A program made the translations under genes and the position numbers. From assembly GCA_000467715.1 (NCBI GenBank), contig AJFK01000068.1, positions 87,331 through 151,330 of the forward strand: 64,000 nucleotides of DNA. Reading direction: 5' to 3'. This document shows, one piece after another, positions 36,083 to 47,002 of the stretch. The notes beneath the pieces are model-generated. The model made no database searches. It saw only the letters and a program-made list of their open reading frames with translations, and was not told the origin of the DNA. How positions within the stretch are numbered: the first letter of the stretch is position 1; each line of letters starts with the position of its first letter. The stretch comes from Hysterium pulicare CBS 123377. Its lineage: Eukaryota; Ascomycota; Dothideomycetes; Hysteriales; Hysteriaceae.

Positions 36083-38612
36083 CGCAGCAGTGAGCGTACA
36101 AGATCAGAATCAATTTTTTTGAAGTTGCTCCAAGATCCGCGCTTTTTTTTGAAGAAGCGATGGTTGTGCCTCTTGATACTGGAGCAAAGCTGTGGGATGG
36201 TGCGTAAAGCTCGGTGTGGACAGAGCTTAACTATGTTGCGCTGAACCCAGGCACCAGGCGTGTTACCGCCGCTAACACAAGTGGGGGTTTGTTCCAAGGT
36301 TGCTACTTCACTGTCACGTGACTAACCTTGAATAGGTATTCCATATCCTTCTTCAGCTCGCAATACAACAACAAACATCCGTAGTTGCTGGTTTGTCTCA
36401 AACATGTGAAGGTACTGGGGTTTGTCGTGGAATGTTTCTTTTCACACTTCGAAGATCAATAGTGTTTGTATATCAAGCAGCATTCATAGTGTTGACCTAG
36501 GCACTCTTCACCAGCGTTACTAGATTATCCACGTTATCACCATATGGATGTGTCTAGCTGAACAATAACGAACCTTTTCCACTAATTGAACACAAATGTG
36601 GATATATGAGAGCTATGTTGGCAAAGTTCACCACAACAAAAGCACTTGTGCCGGAAAGTGTTGGACTATTCTGGTCCTATGAGCAAACATCGGCAGCAAA
36701 CAGTGATGATGGGCTGTATCAACCACCCAATATCCCTTCATTAAGGAATCACGGCTTCCAACCAACAAAAGGTCAATTTGATGGATCAACGTTAAGAGAC
36801 ATTCTGGAAAGTACAACTTATACCTTCGTTGATCCTCCTGTGTGAACCCACCCACGCGGTGGCTCCCTCTACGTGTACTACCAAGCTTTGACGCACAACA
36901 GACTTCCTACATGAATAAGAGAGCCGGGGAAAAACTGGACACCGGCGACGACGGGCGAGTATCATTGTTCTGATCGGCTAGGAGCTTTCAGTTTGTGCTG
37001 TCAAATTGAGGGTAATCAGATCTCTGTTTGCGTGAATGAGCTGAGCGGGCCTCTAAGTCCCTTTCTCGACCTTCTCTAGAGCTGATGTTGAACATTTCGA
37101 AAACATTACATCGCCAAACCTGGAAAGTTACGAGAGTGTGGGCTGCATGTGGAATGGCTTTTGCATGGGTCTACGTGCAGCTGGCTACTTCGGAAATCGA
37201 GCTCGAGCATCCTGAGATGCCGGTACTAAATTTGTAAGGCGTCTCAACTATTTTCAACAGTAGAGTCCGTTCTGTCTTTTGTCATCAGTACTGCTTGAGA
37301 AGTTGTGAAATGTGTGAATGCTATATGCCCACAAGTGTTACGGGAGAAGGCACTATTGTCTCCTTCACTGGAGGATCCATGGTCTTAGTAGATGCAACCC
37401 AGACTGGAGTCCAGAGGAAAGAAATCCAAGCCCACTGTCGCATTTCCTAGTCCGCCGAGGTCTTCTGCCAGTAAGAACACAGCTGTGCTAATATATACTG
37501 TTCAACTTCAGCAAAGGAATGTCCCAGTTGGTGTGCTGACTTGGTGCAACTCGGATTGGTGGCTGGTGCCTAGTTCCGTGTCGACCCTATGTGCCATAGT
37601 ATGATCGAGCGCACAGATGCTCATGGATGGAAAAGATGTCTGAGAACAAAAGAGAAGGAGAGGGGTGGTTTCTGAAAAGTAATGGCAATAGGACTCCTCA
37701 CCTACCTTGTGGCATAGGCAAAACTCGCACATTGACTGGACCAAAGAGTGGCTGCGCCCCAAGCTCTCACTCTTCTGCCTAGACTGCACAATCATGTAAG
37801 TAAGACATCCAAGGACACATGCGAGCTGAGTCTGGGGTCCTGCGACCTGATCTGGGCCGCAGCAAAAGATGCCGTTATCATGGCTTTGGAGTCGAGCGCT
37901 CTTCAAACGTTTGGAAGTCAATGAGGCTGTTGCTGAAACAATCGACTTCATGGGTGACGACGCCCTTAGCACGAGCAACGTTGAGCCCGCGCAAAAAACG
38001 CCCAAGGGGAGCGGGCTGGTCGCCAGACATGCTGCACGTACGGTACAAGACATACCAGCGAAACCAGGTGAAGGCAGCGGGAGTGAGCAGCAGCAGAACA
38101 AACAAGGACTGTAGCTGTCTGCTGTCCTCTGAGTTCTGTCTTTATCAGTGACTAAATCAACGGCTGCACATGCATCATTCAAGCAAGCCTTGCTACCCCG
38201 ATAACCGTGCCCCTTGCCTTCCACCGACTGCTTGCCGCTGCCTCTCCACTCGTCCTCGTGCTCCATCCGGCCCCGTCGCCAAATTCCCATCCATACCTTC
38301 GTTCACCACCGCAGAACGCACTTCTCAATCCTCGCTCTCCTCTTCGCAGTGACAGTGACCGCGACCTAGCCCGGCGCTACGTACGCCACTCGCCCGCTGC
38401 AGCCAAAGGCAAACACAGCCGCAGCACTACAAAGCCTCTCGCTGGTCAGTGCGCGCTTCGTGTTGCCTAGTGACGCTTCCTCTTTCTCCCTCCACACCAC
38501 GTCCATCGTACTTCAACAACTCCCTTTCCGCCATCTCCACTGATTCTCACTCTCCAACAGACCTCTCCACCCCTCTACAGCAAATCCCTATCGCTCTCTC
38601 TGATAATACAAG
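36083..38612. other. Long gene-free stretch upstream of RHO1
   Basis: These 2.5 kb separate the divergent UFD2 and RHO1 genes. Small frames exist (36606-36845 plus, 37508-38290 minus), but they overlap on both strands and resemble nothing. The 400 bases before RHO1 are strongly pyrimidine-rich with many CTC/TCC runs, typical of a highly expressed fungal promoter and leader. A TCACGTGA palindrome lies at 36314-36321 near UFD2. Confidence 0.5.
36314..36321. promoter_or_regulatory. TCACGTGA E-box palindrome
   Basis: This is a perfect CACGTG-containing palindrome 232 bases upstream of the UFD2 start codon. It is a candidate Cbf1-type bHLH site by motif only. Confidence 0.25.
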
Positions 38613-39555
38613 ATGGCGGAAATCCGTCGAAAGCTTGTTATTGTCGGCGACGGTGCCTGCGGAAAGACCTGTCTTCTCATGTAAGTATCCCAGAAGAATG
38701 GCATCACTTGTCGACCGCCCCTGTCGTTCTTTATCAAACGCTGACTCATGTGCTTTGGCAGTGTCTTCTCAAAAGGCACCTTCCCGGAGGTCAGTCTCTG
38801 CCATCTACCCTTATCCATTCCGCATCGCTGGGCTGCGTCAGCCTGACAGCTCAACATCCCCATCACACGTCCAACTAGACCTATTCTGCTAGGCTTGAAG
38901 GCTGACATCTCGCTTTGTATAGGTGTACGTCCCCACTGTCTTTGAGAATTATGTTGCCGATGTTGAAGTAGACGGAAAGCATGTGGAACTGGCACTATGG
39001 GATACTGCCGGACAGGAAGACTATGACCGACTGCGACCTCTTTCATATCCCGACTCTCATGTCATCTTAATTTGCTTCGCCATCGACTCGCCTGACTCCC
39101 TTGACAACGTCCAAGAAAAGGTAATAACATGTTCAGCTCTCACGTGCCTTTTCTCCATCATGCCAGGTCGACTAATGAATGTACTATGCAGTGGATCTCC
39201 GAAGTTTTACATTTCTGTCAAGGCCTCCCAATCATCCTCGTCGGCTGCAAAAAGGATCTCCGATATGACCAGAAAACCATTGAAGAGCTGCACAAGACAT
39301 CGCAAAAGCCCGTAACTCCAGAACAGGTCAGTCTTCACTCGCTCCAAATTTCCATATACCAGCTCCTCACTCTCAATGCCGTTTTAACACTGCTACTTAC
39401 AGGCCGAGGACGTCCGCAAGAAGATTGGTGCACAGAAATACCTCGAATGCTCAGCCAAGACAAACGAGGGAGTTCGGGAAGTCTTCGAACACGCCACTCG
39501 CGCGGCCCTTCTTACCCGAAAGAAGGAGAAGAAGGTGAAGTGCGTGATCATGTAG
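38613..39555 (+). CDS. RHO1: Rho1 GTPase
   Basis: This is a small GTPase that controls glucan synthase, protein kinase C signalling and actin in fungi. Five exons join in frame: 38613-38680, 38762-38789 (28 bases), 38923-39120, 39192-39326 and 39403-39555. They give 193 residues, the standard length. G1 is [11 protein letters not shown], and the effector region is [11 protein letters not shown]3 is [20 protein letters not shown]4 is GCKKDL, and G5 is [10 protein letters not shown]. The C-terminus is a polybasic run followed by the CAAX box CVIM. A final methionine usually directs farnesylation, whereas Rho1 proteins mostly end in leucine and are geranylgeranylated. The family call is firm; the lipid is inferred. 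Confidence 0.95.
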
Positions 39556-41046
39556 AATCAGCCTTTTTCTATTGACTATAGAGACCGTCACATCCACAGG
39601 ACGACAACAGGTGTGGGCTTGGACAACAAATGCGACGGTCAACTATGCCTTGCCCTAGCGTGACCGGTGGTTAGTCTTTTGCAGATGGTGGATTCGGGTG
39701 AAGAGCGAACTTTCTCGCTCTTGCGTGTTAGAGCTTTTCTTACGGCAACCAACGAGGCGTTCAGCGATGGGCTCATATTGAAACGGATCCATCTTGGGGT
39801 AGTACACGGACAATACTCTTTTCCCCAGAAGAGCAGGTTTTCCGGACTGAAAGGGCTGGTGTGACTGTCTGGATCTGCTCGTATGTTCACTGGATGCTGT
39901 CAACAGATGGTTTTAGCTTCTCCGACGAGACCCATTCATATATCAATATCCTTTGTGGTCTTTTCATCTGCGGCCTCTTTCTTGGTTTGGGAAATCTGTT
40001 TGGGAGCACGCGAGACTTATCCTCGATCGATTTATACACCTTTCTCTTTACACACAACCATTTCCCCCTGGCCTCTTTGTTTGTACTGTTTTCAATTCTG
40101 CGCATCCATGGTGTAATACTTTTTCTTTCCCTGCTGTAGGCGTCTAATTGATATCCTACAACCATATCTGCTGTGCTCGGCCTCGATTCTTTTCGATGCC
40201 TTTGATGCATTGCTATCATGTGTTTGCAATTCATTCTCAGACAACTCCCTGCTACATTCTCTCTCCCGCAACTAGTCCAGCCCTGCACTCGACTCTGCCT
40301 TTCCAGCCCCACCACTCGCCATCATACTTTCACTAAGACTGACCTCTCCGCCGACAATGGTACATCAACATCCTGATCTCGAATTTTAGGCACATACAAA
40401 CATGGCCACCCGAAACACTGCTCAGTTTTCGCTGCTACGTTGCGAGTGGCTAATAGATAGATGTGTGTGCTGTGCTAACGAACAAGGGTTGTCCGGGACT
40501 TGCGGTTTAATCTTAGTCCGTAGGTTCTGACTTCGCTATATGTGATCTTGGGGATCTTCGAGAGACGGCGAATCATTACCTGTACCATAGAGATGCTCAA
40601 CATTTTTCTCATTTACAGACCTTACATTGTACGCTCACTAAGTATAACGCAAGTGACATAATATACCTCCAAGGCCAATCATCCAATTCCAAGAACGCCG
40701 AGTTAGGTTCATGCAACACACTTCTCCGCAGAATGATAATGCTATTAAGAAGAAAATGTACCACTCAATTGGTTATTTACGAGCTTTGGAATCATCGCTT
40801 GTAGTTGAGTAAACAGCCAGGTGGTTGACACTCCCATTCTACATAAATCTTTGCTAAGTTCCGTCAAGCCTCCTTTAAAGCTGCTTTCCGCATTACGCGC
40901 CTTTACCATAGAGAGATGTTCTCCCTATTAGCTTAATTCTTTTCGGAAATTAAGGGCCCTAAGGAGTCCCTCACCTAGTGCAAGGACACCCAGTCAGCTA
41001 AGGGAAGGACGATGTTCTGTATTGTATGACGTCTGTACCCCATTAC
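39556..41046. other. Convergent gene-free stretch
   Basis: This 1.5 kb lies between the ends of RHO1 (plus) and the aspartic protease (minus). Several open frames of 60-140 codons occur on both strands, but none has a recognisable domain or good splicing. Confidence 0.5.
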
Positions 41047-42555
41047 CTATAGCAAGGCAAATAGCGGGAACAATAGTATAGGAAGAGCTAAAACCGTTGT
41101 AGAAGGAACAGGGGCTATCTTTGCCCCAGCATTCTTCGCCGAAGGCGATGCTCCAGAAGATTGTTGGGATGCCGGAGTTGGTACTCCAGTACCAGATACC
41201 GATGCAGTCTTTGCTGCCGTTACAGTAGCAGTAGCAGAAGAGGTCTCGGCAGATGTAGATGCACTCGCCACCCTCTCTTGTGCCTTCGTACCAAAGCCGA
41301 TTCTTGAATTGTCCAGGTCAAATACGGAATAGACATTTTTCAAGAATACATCTCCCACAAGCCATTCTTTTTCGCCGAAAGTCTGCCGACCAACGATGTT
41401 GCTTTTACAAGCACCATTCCCTAGATTCCCGCCAATGTAGTCTGCAGTCGAAACGTTGTATGTTGTGCCCCCAAGTACAAATTGCACGGTCTGGGTAGCT
41501 TTGCACGGAATTGTAAATGTTTCTCCATTCTGTGTGTATCCCGGAATTAGCTTATGTATCGCTACCGCATCATCACCCGGCATCAGAATGAATGATGTTC
41601 CAGAATCGATGATCGCAGAGCGACCTTTCAGCTCCAAGGTTGTCCCGTCGGCGCCGGCGTCATCAACACCTATCTCCCAAAATCCATTCGCGTTTGGCTC
41701 TGTAGAGATATAGACCAAATCACCATCGTACCGCTTCGAATTGGGTGCACCGAAATCGAGCTCACCGTCACTAGCTCCGTCTGATGTCCGCGAAAGATGT
41801 ATTCCGAATATTTTGGCCTTAATAAGAGACATCGAATCTAGAACGTCCATAAGTGAAGGTGCAGGTATGGCATTGCCCTCCGAATTTCCTGTTCCAAGAC
41901 CCAATATGCCATCCATTGGGTAGGAGCTAAAGTCATCGGAGACGTTGTTCGCTAGACCGAATGTCAGGGTGGGAGAGAGAGAGGAGATGTGTACAGTATC
42001 TGTTGCGAGGGTGCCGCTGACTTGGCCGGTGCCATAGGCTATGCTGAAAGTCTTCTCGTCGGATAACTATGATATCTAAGATCAGCCGAACTATGGCATC
42101 AGGGGACATAGCATTTCAGGAAAACTCACAGTTACAGATGTCGAATCGCCTTTTCCGAACGTGTTGTGAGAGTTGCAAGTGTCAGTAGTGCAGTCCTTCC
42201 CCATGACCCACGTATTCGAAGCCGCTGTATCTAAAAGAAGGTGATAATCCTCCGAGCTGCTTCCAATCCCGACTCCTACCATATACGAGAAGTCTGTCCC
42301 ATCTTGATCAATACCTATACTATCAGATTGCTTCGGGGGTTCGGCCGTAACAATATTGTATTTGTTTGTTCGTCTCACCAGTGTTCGACGAAGGGGAAAT
42401 GATACCCGCGCGTTTTGCTGGTCAATTGAGTCGAGAGAATCTGTTAAGCCTGTCCGCAATTGTACTGCGGCTTTGTCTACGTATTTGGGCTGGTAAGGAT
42501 AGAATGCTGAGACGAGTGGGAGTAGAGGTAGGCATCCGGAGAGCTGGAAGCGCAT
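41047..42555 (-). CDS. GPI-anchored pepsin-like aspartic protease
   Basis: This is a secreted family A1 endopeptidase of the fungal yapsin/CtsD-like group. Two exons (42555-42130 and 42066-41047) give 481 residues. A signal peptide (MRFQLSGCLPLLPLVSA) is followed by a basic propeptide ending near RRTLVRRTNKYN. The first active-site motif reads LLLDTAASNTWVMG and the second reads AIIDSGTSFILMP. A disulphide loop CTTDTC lies after the first motif. The C-terminus is a Ser/Thr/Ala-rich stalk with a hydrophobic end (TTVLALPILLFPLFALL), a GPI signal. The first motif has Asp-Thr-Ala instead of Asp-Thr-Gly. Activity is still plausible, since both aspartates are present. Confidence 0.9.
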
Positions 42556-43419
42556 TGTATTAAGGTAAACAGTAAGATGGTGGAATGAGTGAAGCTAGAG
42601 AGAGACGAGGGATCAGGCTGGATTCAAAGCAGTTAAGCAGACCCAGATCTAACGGTGGTAATGGCAAGATTCGTCCATGCAAGACATAAAATAGAGATAT
42701 GCAGTGCGGGTGCTCCACGGAATGACGTCCTTAATAAATACGAAGTAAAGACGAGGCAAGTGCGGTGGCAGCGAAAGTAAGAGACAAGGGAAGAACCAGA
42801 GCAGCAGCAGATTAACGAGATGCATGAGTTGAAGTCATGGCGACACTTTGGTAAGTTCGAACTCAAGTAGATACACAATACAGCCGTTTCTGCTTGCTAG
42901 TTAGGTAAGTACTCCGCGATGGCTTGAACGCGAAGCTTCCGTCTACTTCGCCAATCGCAGTGCAGCATTGGTTTGGGAGTAAAAGCGATTATCCCAGCGC
43001 GAGACAGCTAATAATCCATTGGCAAATTGGCAATTGGCAAAAAGGGTAAAGGTTCCTAAATTGACCGAAACATCTCCTTCAGTAGGTATTCGATCAAGAG
43101 GCAAGTATTAATAAGCCATTCCGGGCGAAGTTCCTGAAAATGCGATTTTAGCGCTGTTAAGGTCACTCCCCTGGTCGAGGAAGGTCTATTCTATTGGATA
43201 GCACCACGTATAATACAGAATAGTCCAATATTGAGGCATCGTGATAAACTACATTGAAGGGAGCACAAAAATAGTGATAGGCAATATAGCGGCCTCAAAG
43301 AAACGCCAACGCGAACGCCGAGTATGAGATGGATGCAAAGGTAAGTCAAACGCTAAGGTATTCCCATCCCAATTAGTGCAAAAGGTATCAAATCCGGGAC
43401 GGCAGCAGATATACAGATT
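42556..43419. other. Gene-free region
   Basis: This contains the promoter of the protease gene and the 3' region of PEP12. It is AT-richer than its neighbours and contains no supported gene. Confidence 0.5.
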
Positions 43420-44286
43420 CTAGTCCACCACAACGGCAAGAATGATGATGGTAAGGACAATGGCTAATATAATCAGTAGAATGCAAGCTTTACTCCTCGC
43501 ACTCTTCTGATATCGGCTGGCTTGGACGAGATTTTTGTGGGCACCCTGCGATGCTTCGTGCGTTGTCTCAACGTTCTCTTCGATGATGTCAAGTTGTTCA
43601 CCTTGTTCGTGAACCATGTGCGCAACATCTCGAAATAACTCGTTGAGCTCGCCCACGGACTGCTCAATAGTCCGGATCTCGGCTTCCCGTTCGATAATGA
43701 GAGACTCTTGGAAATCGACTTCGTCCTGAGATGCGAGCCGTAGCTGTTCCTGCTCTTGTTGCTGCCCGAAATCGCCATGCTCTTGGGTAGGCGAGCCCGC
43801 TTCTTCAAGTGCTGCTCGAGCTGCAGATGCAGAAGCTCTCTCTTTCTCGATGGCTTGTCGCTGTAAGACTTGGAATTCGGTAAGAGAAGCCTTGAACTCC
43901 CGGTTCAACTTCGCTTGAGTGAACTTTTGTGAGGGCTAGCAATGTATTAGTAGCCGAACAGCCATGCAGCCCATCTACCTCATGCTTACCCCAACATCAG
44001 GCCACGTTGTAACTTTCTTCAAGCCCTCGCCGATCTCCTTAAAGCTCGCGTTCGTCTCATCGATCAGTGAATGCACTCGCTCCCGTCCTCGCTCGGTCTC
44101 GCGCTTCGTTCCAATCTTAGCTACCTCATTCGACAGCTGCGAGATGTTCGAGGTGAGAGAAAAAAGTTTGTCGGACAAGTCTTGGGTGTATTGGCGGAAT
44201 TCTGGGTCGTCGGAATATTGAGGATCGTCCTCGCGCCTCCAGTTCGTAGGCTGCGACTCCAGCGCGGAGGAACGCTGGAAAGACAT
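43420..44286 (-). CDS. PEP12: Endosomal t-SNARE (Qa-SNARE) Pep12
   Basis: This membrane-fusion protein acts in Golgi-to-endosome/vacuole traffic. Two exons (44286-43990 and 43935-43420) give 270 residues. The N-terminal half is a syntaxin three-helix region with LSDKLFSLTSNISQLSNEVA and LNREFKASLTEFQVLQRQAI. The SNARE helix runs from EVDFQESLIIEREAEIRTIE to the region around LDIIEENVETTHEASQGAHK. A single C-terminal membrane anchor (ACILLIILAIVLTIIILAVV) ends the protein, leaving almost no lumenal tail. These features fit Pep12 better than plasma-membrane Sso1 or Golgi Sed5. The gene is head to head with NDC1. Confidence 0.88.
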
Positions 44287-44686
44287 TGTAACGGTAGGTA
44301 CGGTATACGGACAAGGCCAGAAATGTCAAAGGACACTATCGGAGGTCTACTTTGACGTGTTATAGGGTGAGGGAGGAGATGGATGGAAAGTGGCGGCAAT
44401 GATGGTGCATGTAGCGGGAATGCACAGTCAAGGTGCCTGCGGAGGCACAAACGTCGGATTGCTTGGCATCACGTGCCTATCTTTCTGTTTTGCTGGGTAC
44501 TTTCTAGGGTGGAGACGAAACAACAAACACGTTCACACTTTTCCACCTTGTCTTCTTCACCTTTCATCTTTCTTTTGGACATTCACTCTCTTTTACACGG
44601 ACAATGCACTGATGCAGGCGCGGTAGACTTTTCTCCGCTCGTTGAACTCTTTGTACCGTCTACCAAGCTCCACCCAAGACCTCCCA
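44287..44686. other. Divergent promoter, PEP12/NDC1
   Basis: This is a 400-base shared upstream region with a CACGTG box at 44470-44475. The stretch before NDC1 is pyrimidine-rich. No gene is present. Confidence 0.5.
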
Positions 44687-46618
44687 ATGTCGCAGCGTTC
44701 GACAGCGCGACCATATCGGGACTTCTTGACCCCAGCCTTACACAGAAGATCCACAAGCGCCTTTGTCTCTACGCTATGTGTCTGCTATGCGATGTCCGTG
44801 TTGATGGGGTCATGGGAGAGCCTTCTGGCACCATGGTTTCCCATCGGCGCCGCAGGCGTGCGAACGTTGATGTTATTCATAGCGACGCTGGCCATTTACA
44901 TCCTCCGAGTGGCTCAGATGCACGTTGGCCAACGAACGACAACATGCTCTCTCGAGACCTTCTTCAAATACTTCCTGAAACGCGAAACTGTACAGACGCT
45001 TGTCTTCTACTCCCTTTCCGCCTTCTGGTTTGGCGAGGTCTATATCTGGTCGCAGAGCAGAAATGCAAAGTTAAGCTGGACAGATCAAGGGAAGCCCTAC
45101 GAACGAATACGACTCAATGAACGTCCAATCTACCTTCGAGCAATGTTCATTTGCCTCGCCATTGTACAAGCCCTAAGACATCTATATTACGATTACGACA
45201 TGGTTGTGTTTCCGCTCTCAAAGTCCAAAGAAGATGTGAAAGAGGCCACTGTCTCTGTCGGAACAGCGACTCGGGCTGAGCTGTTGCGCAGCTCGGGCAA
45301 AATGGCTCAGAGAGCAGTCAGCACCACTCTGTTCGTCGCCGTTTTCGGCTCCCTCACATATTTTGCGATACTTCGACAAAGCCTTTGGGACTGGAACTTC
45401 TGGTTTGCGAAGAGTTTCAACAGCATCGCGAAAACATCAAGGCCGGGGGGCTTGCGAGATGCTGACCTTTTTGGTCGGTTCTTCTTGGAGGGCTGTTACT
45501 TGGTCTTTCTATGGGAGTTCACGAACGCCGCATTCAATGTTCATGTCGCGCAGGAGCCTTTGAAGAAGGGCAAGCCTATTACTAATGACTCGAAAGATCC
45601 GAATGGCAGTTTGTTGAATGGGCTCAAAGCTAAGAAGGAAGTTACAAAGGTACTCTACATTATTTCTTCCTATATTTACAGTATTAATCAGGGACAGAAC
45701 GTTGCATTCTGGGAACTCACTCTTATAAGTTTCGAATTTCCGGTTCGTCGTAAAGCCATGTACGAAGAAATGGACCGGAAGAATGAGCCTAGATTTAAGC
45801 AAATTGTCGCTGTTTGCCTCGCCGAGGTCAACAGCATCATAGCTCGCATCAATGCAATCCGATCCCCAACTCCCGAAACTGAGCCAGTCAATATACTTCA
45901 AGATTCAGTCGAACTAGTCCCGCGCATCGCACATCCGCTCAAAGACGACAAGATTGCCGGTCCAGGTGTACCTCCCATAACCCGTATAGAGAAAGTCGAG
46001 GCATTCGCAGGAGATTTCGTTCGTACGCATGGGTCCCCTGGCTTCTCGCCCGCGAAGAGGTTCCCAGATGCAGCAATGAATACGTTGGACTCAAAATTCA
46101 AAAACGGCTTCGATTCTATGTCCGGATCGCTTCAAACTTATTTCATTACGGTTCTACGCTCACCTTTAGGAATACCCTTCCGTAAAACTTTCCGGAGAAC
46201 TGCCAATGTTGTGGTGAACGGAGCGCCATATTCTCGGGCGAGCACCATAGCAGATGCGGTCAATAGTTTGACAGGTCTAGCAGTTAAGAGTTTGAAGGAA
46301 GATACGTATGGTCAGTTTCACAAAGAGGTACCCGATATCATCCGTGCCTTTGTAACAGCGATCAAGGAGATCGAGAAGTTCATGGAGGATTTACAGGTCC
46401 ATTGGACTGATATCGATGAGCTAAATAAGCATAAGACGGAGAGAAAAAAAGAGGTCCCTGAGGTGCAAGCTGTGTTACACGCACTCCATATGGCATTAGG
46501 CAAGATAATGCCTGCCTTCTCTGAATATTTGGAGGGAATGGGAATGTCTATGGCCGAAGTGAGAGAAGCGAAGAAGGTCGCCGCCGTTGGAAGGCCAGAA
46601 ATGGCCGAAAACTCGTGA
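44687..46618 (+). CDS. NDC1: Nuclear-envelope/pore membrane protein Ndc1
   Basis: This is a transmembrane nucleoporin needed to insert nuclear pores and spindle pole bodies in the nuclear envelope. Read as one frame it has 643 residues. The start at 44687 gives MSQRSTARPYRDFLTPALHRR, the family N-terminus. Six membrane segments lie in the first 300 residues, for example AFVSTLCVCYAMSVLMGSW, TLMLFIATLAIYILRVAQ and ILRQSLWDWNFWFAKSF. The second half is a soluble cytoplasmic domain with FWELTLISFEFPVRRKAMYE. A 48-base GT...AG segment (45650-45697) interrupts the conserved LKAKKEVTK...NVAFWEL block and keeps the frame, so it is probably an intron. No other intron is evident. Confidence 0.87.
   Translation: MSQRSTARPYRDFLTPALHRRSTSAFVSTLCVCYAMSVLMGSWESLLAPWFPIGAAGVRTLMLFIATLAIYILRVAQMHVGQRTTTCSLETFFKYFLKRETVQTLVFYSLSAFWFGEVYIWSQSRNAKLSWTDQGKPYERIRLNERPIYLRAMFICLAIVQALRHLYYDYDMVVFPLSKSKEDVKEATVSVGTATRAELLRSSGKMAQRAVSTTLFVAVFGSLTYFAILRQSLWDWNFWFAKSFNSIAKTSRPGGLRDADLFGRFFLEGCYLVFLWEFTNAAFNVHVAQEPLKKGKPITNDSKDPNGSLLNGLKAKKEVTKVLYIISSYIYSINQGQNVAFWELTLISFEFPVRRKAMYEEMDRKNEPRFKQIVAVCLAEVNSIIARINAIRSPTPETEPVNILQDSVELVPRIAHPLKDDKIAGPGVPPITRIEKVEAFAGDFVRTHGSPGFSPAKRFPDAAMNTLDSKFKNGFDSMSGSLQTYFITVLRSPLGIPFRKTFRRTANVVVNGAPYSRASTIADAVNSLTGLAVKSLKEDTYGQFHKEVPDIIRAFVTAIKEIEKFMEDLQVHWTDIDELNKHKTERKKEVPEVQAVLHALHMALGKIMPAFSEYLEGMGMSMAEVREAKKVAAVGRPEMAENS
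45650..45697 (+). other. Probable in-frame intron in NDC1
   Basis: The segment begins GTACTC, contains a TATTAATC-like branch site, and ends ACAG just before AACGTTGCATTC. Removing it deletes 16 residues that look unlike the family and joins VTK to NVAFWEL. A 42-base alternative ending at 45691 also keeps the frame. Confidence 0.55.
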
Positions 46619-47002
46619 CAGAAAGATTGAATTAGTAGGTACTTTTGAATGTACTATATGCGGAAACTTAGTAGTACTAGTCCAAGTCCTTGAAGTCTGC
46701 CAAAAAGCCAGACCATGAGCCGTTGAAATAGTGCCACTTGAAGCTCCTAATCCGGATGCTTCAGAGAGAGCCGTCCAGAAAGCTTTAAAGCACGTATCCA
46801 CATCGAACGTGGTTTTCAGTAGATTCATAGTCAACACCCCACAATGCTACCGCTCTCGAGTACCAATGTTGACGGTCAGGCAGAGCTTCAGCGACAAGTG
46901 CCTTGCCATAGTCGATATGCTAAGCAAGTTCAACGGCTTGGTCTCCATCGAGTCTCTGCTTTTTATAGTGCTAGATGCTCGTATAGTATTGTTTTTTTGC
47001 GA
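46619..47002. other. Convergent 3' region
   Basis: This lies between the ends of NDC1 (plus) and SCY1 (minus). No gene is seen. Confidence 0.5.

Noticed and set aside
36606-36845. 79-codon plus-strand frame
   Set aside because: It overlaps a similar minus-strand frame and has no recognisable motif or splice context.
37508-38290. 260-codon minus-strand open frame between UFD2 and RHO1
   Set aside because: The composition is cysteine- and serine-rich without domains, it overlaps open frames on the other strand, and it lies in the RHO1 promoter. It is probably chance.
44383-45120. 245-codon plus-strand frame overlapping the NDC1 start
   Set aside because: It is in a different frame from the strongly supported NDC1 N-terminus and membrane segments.
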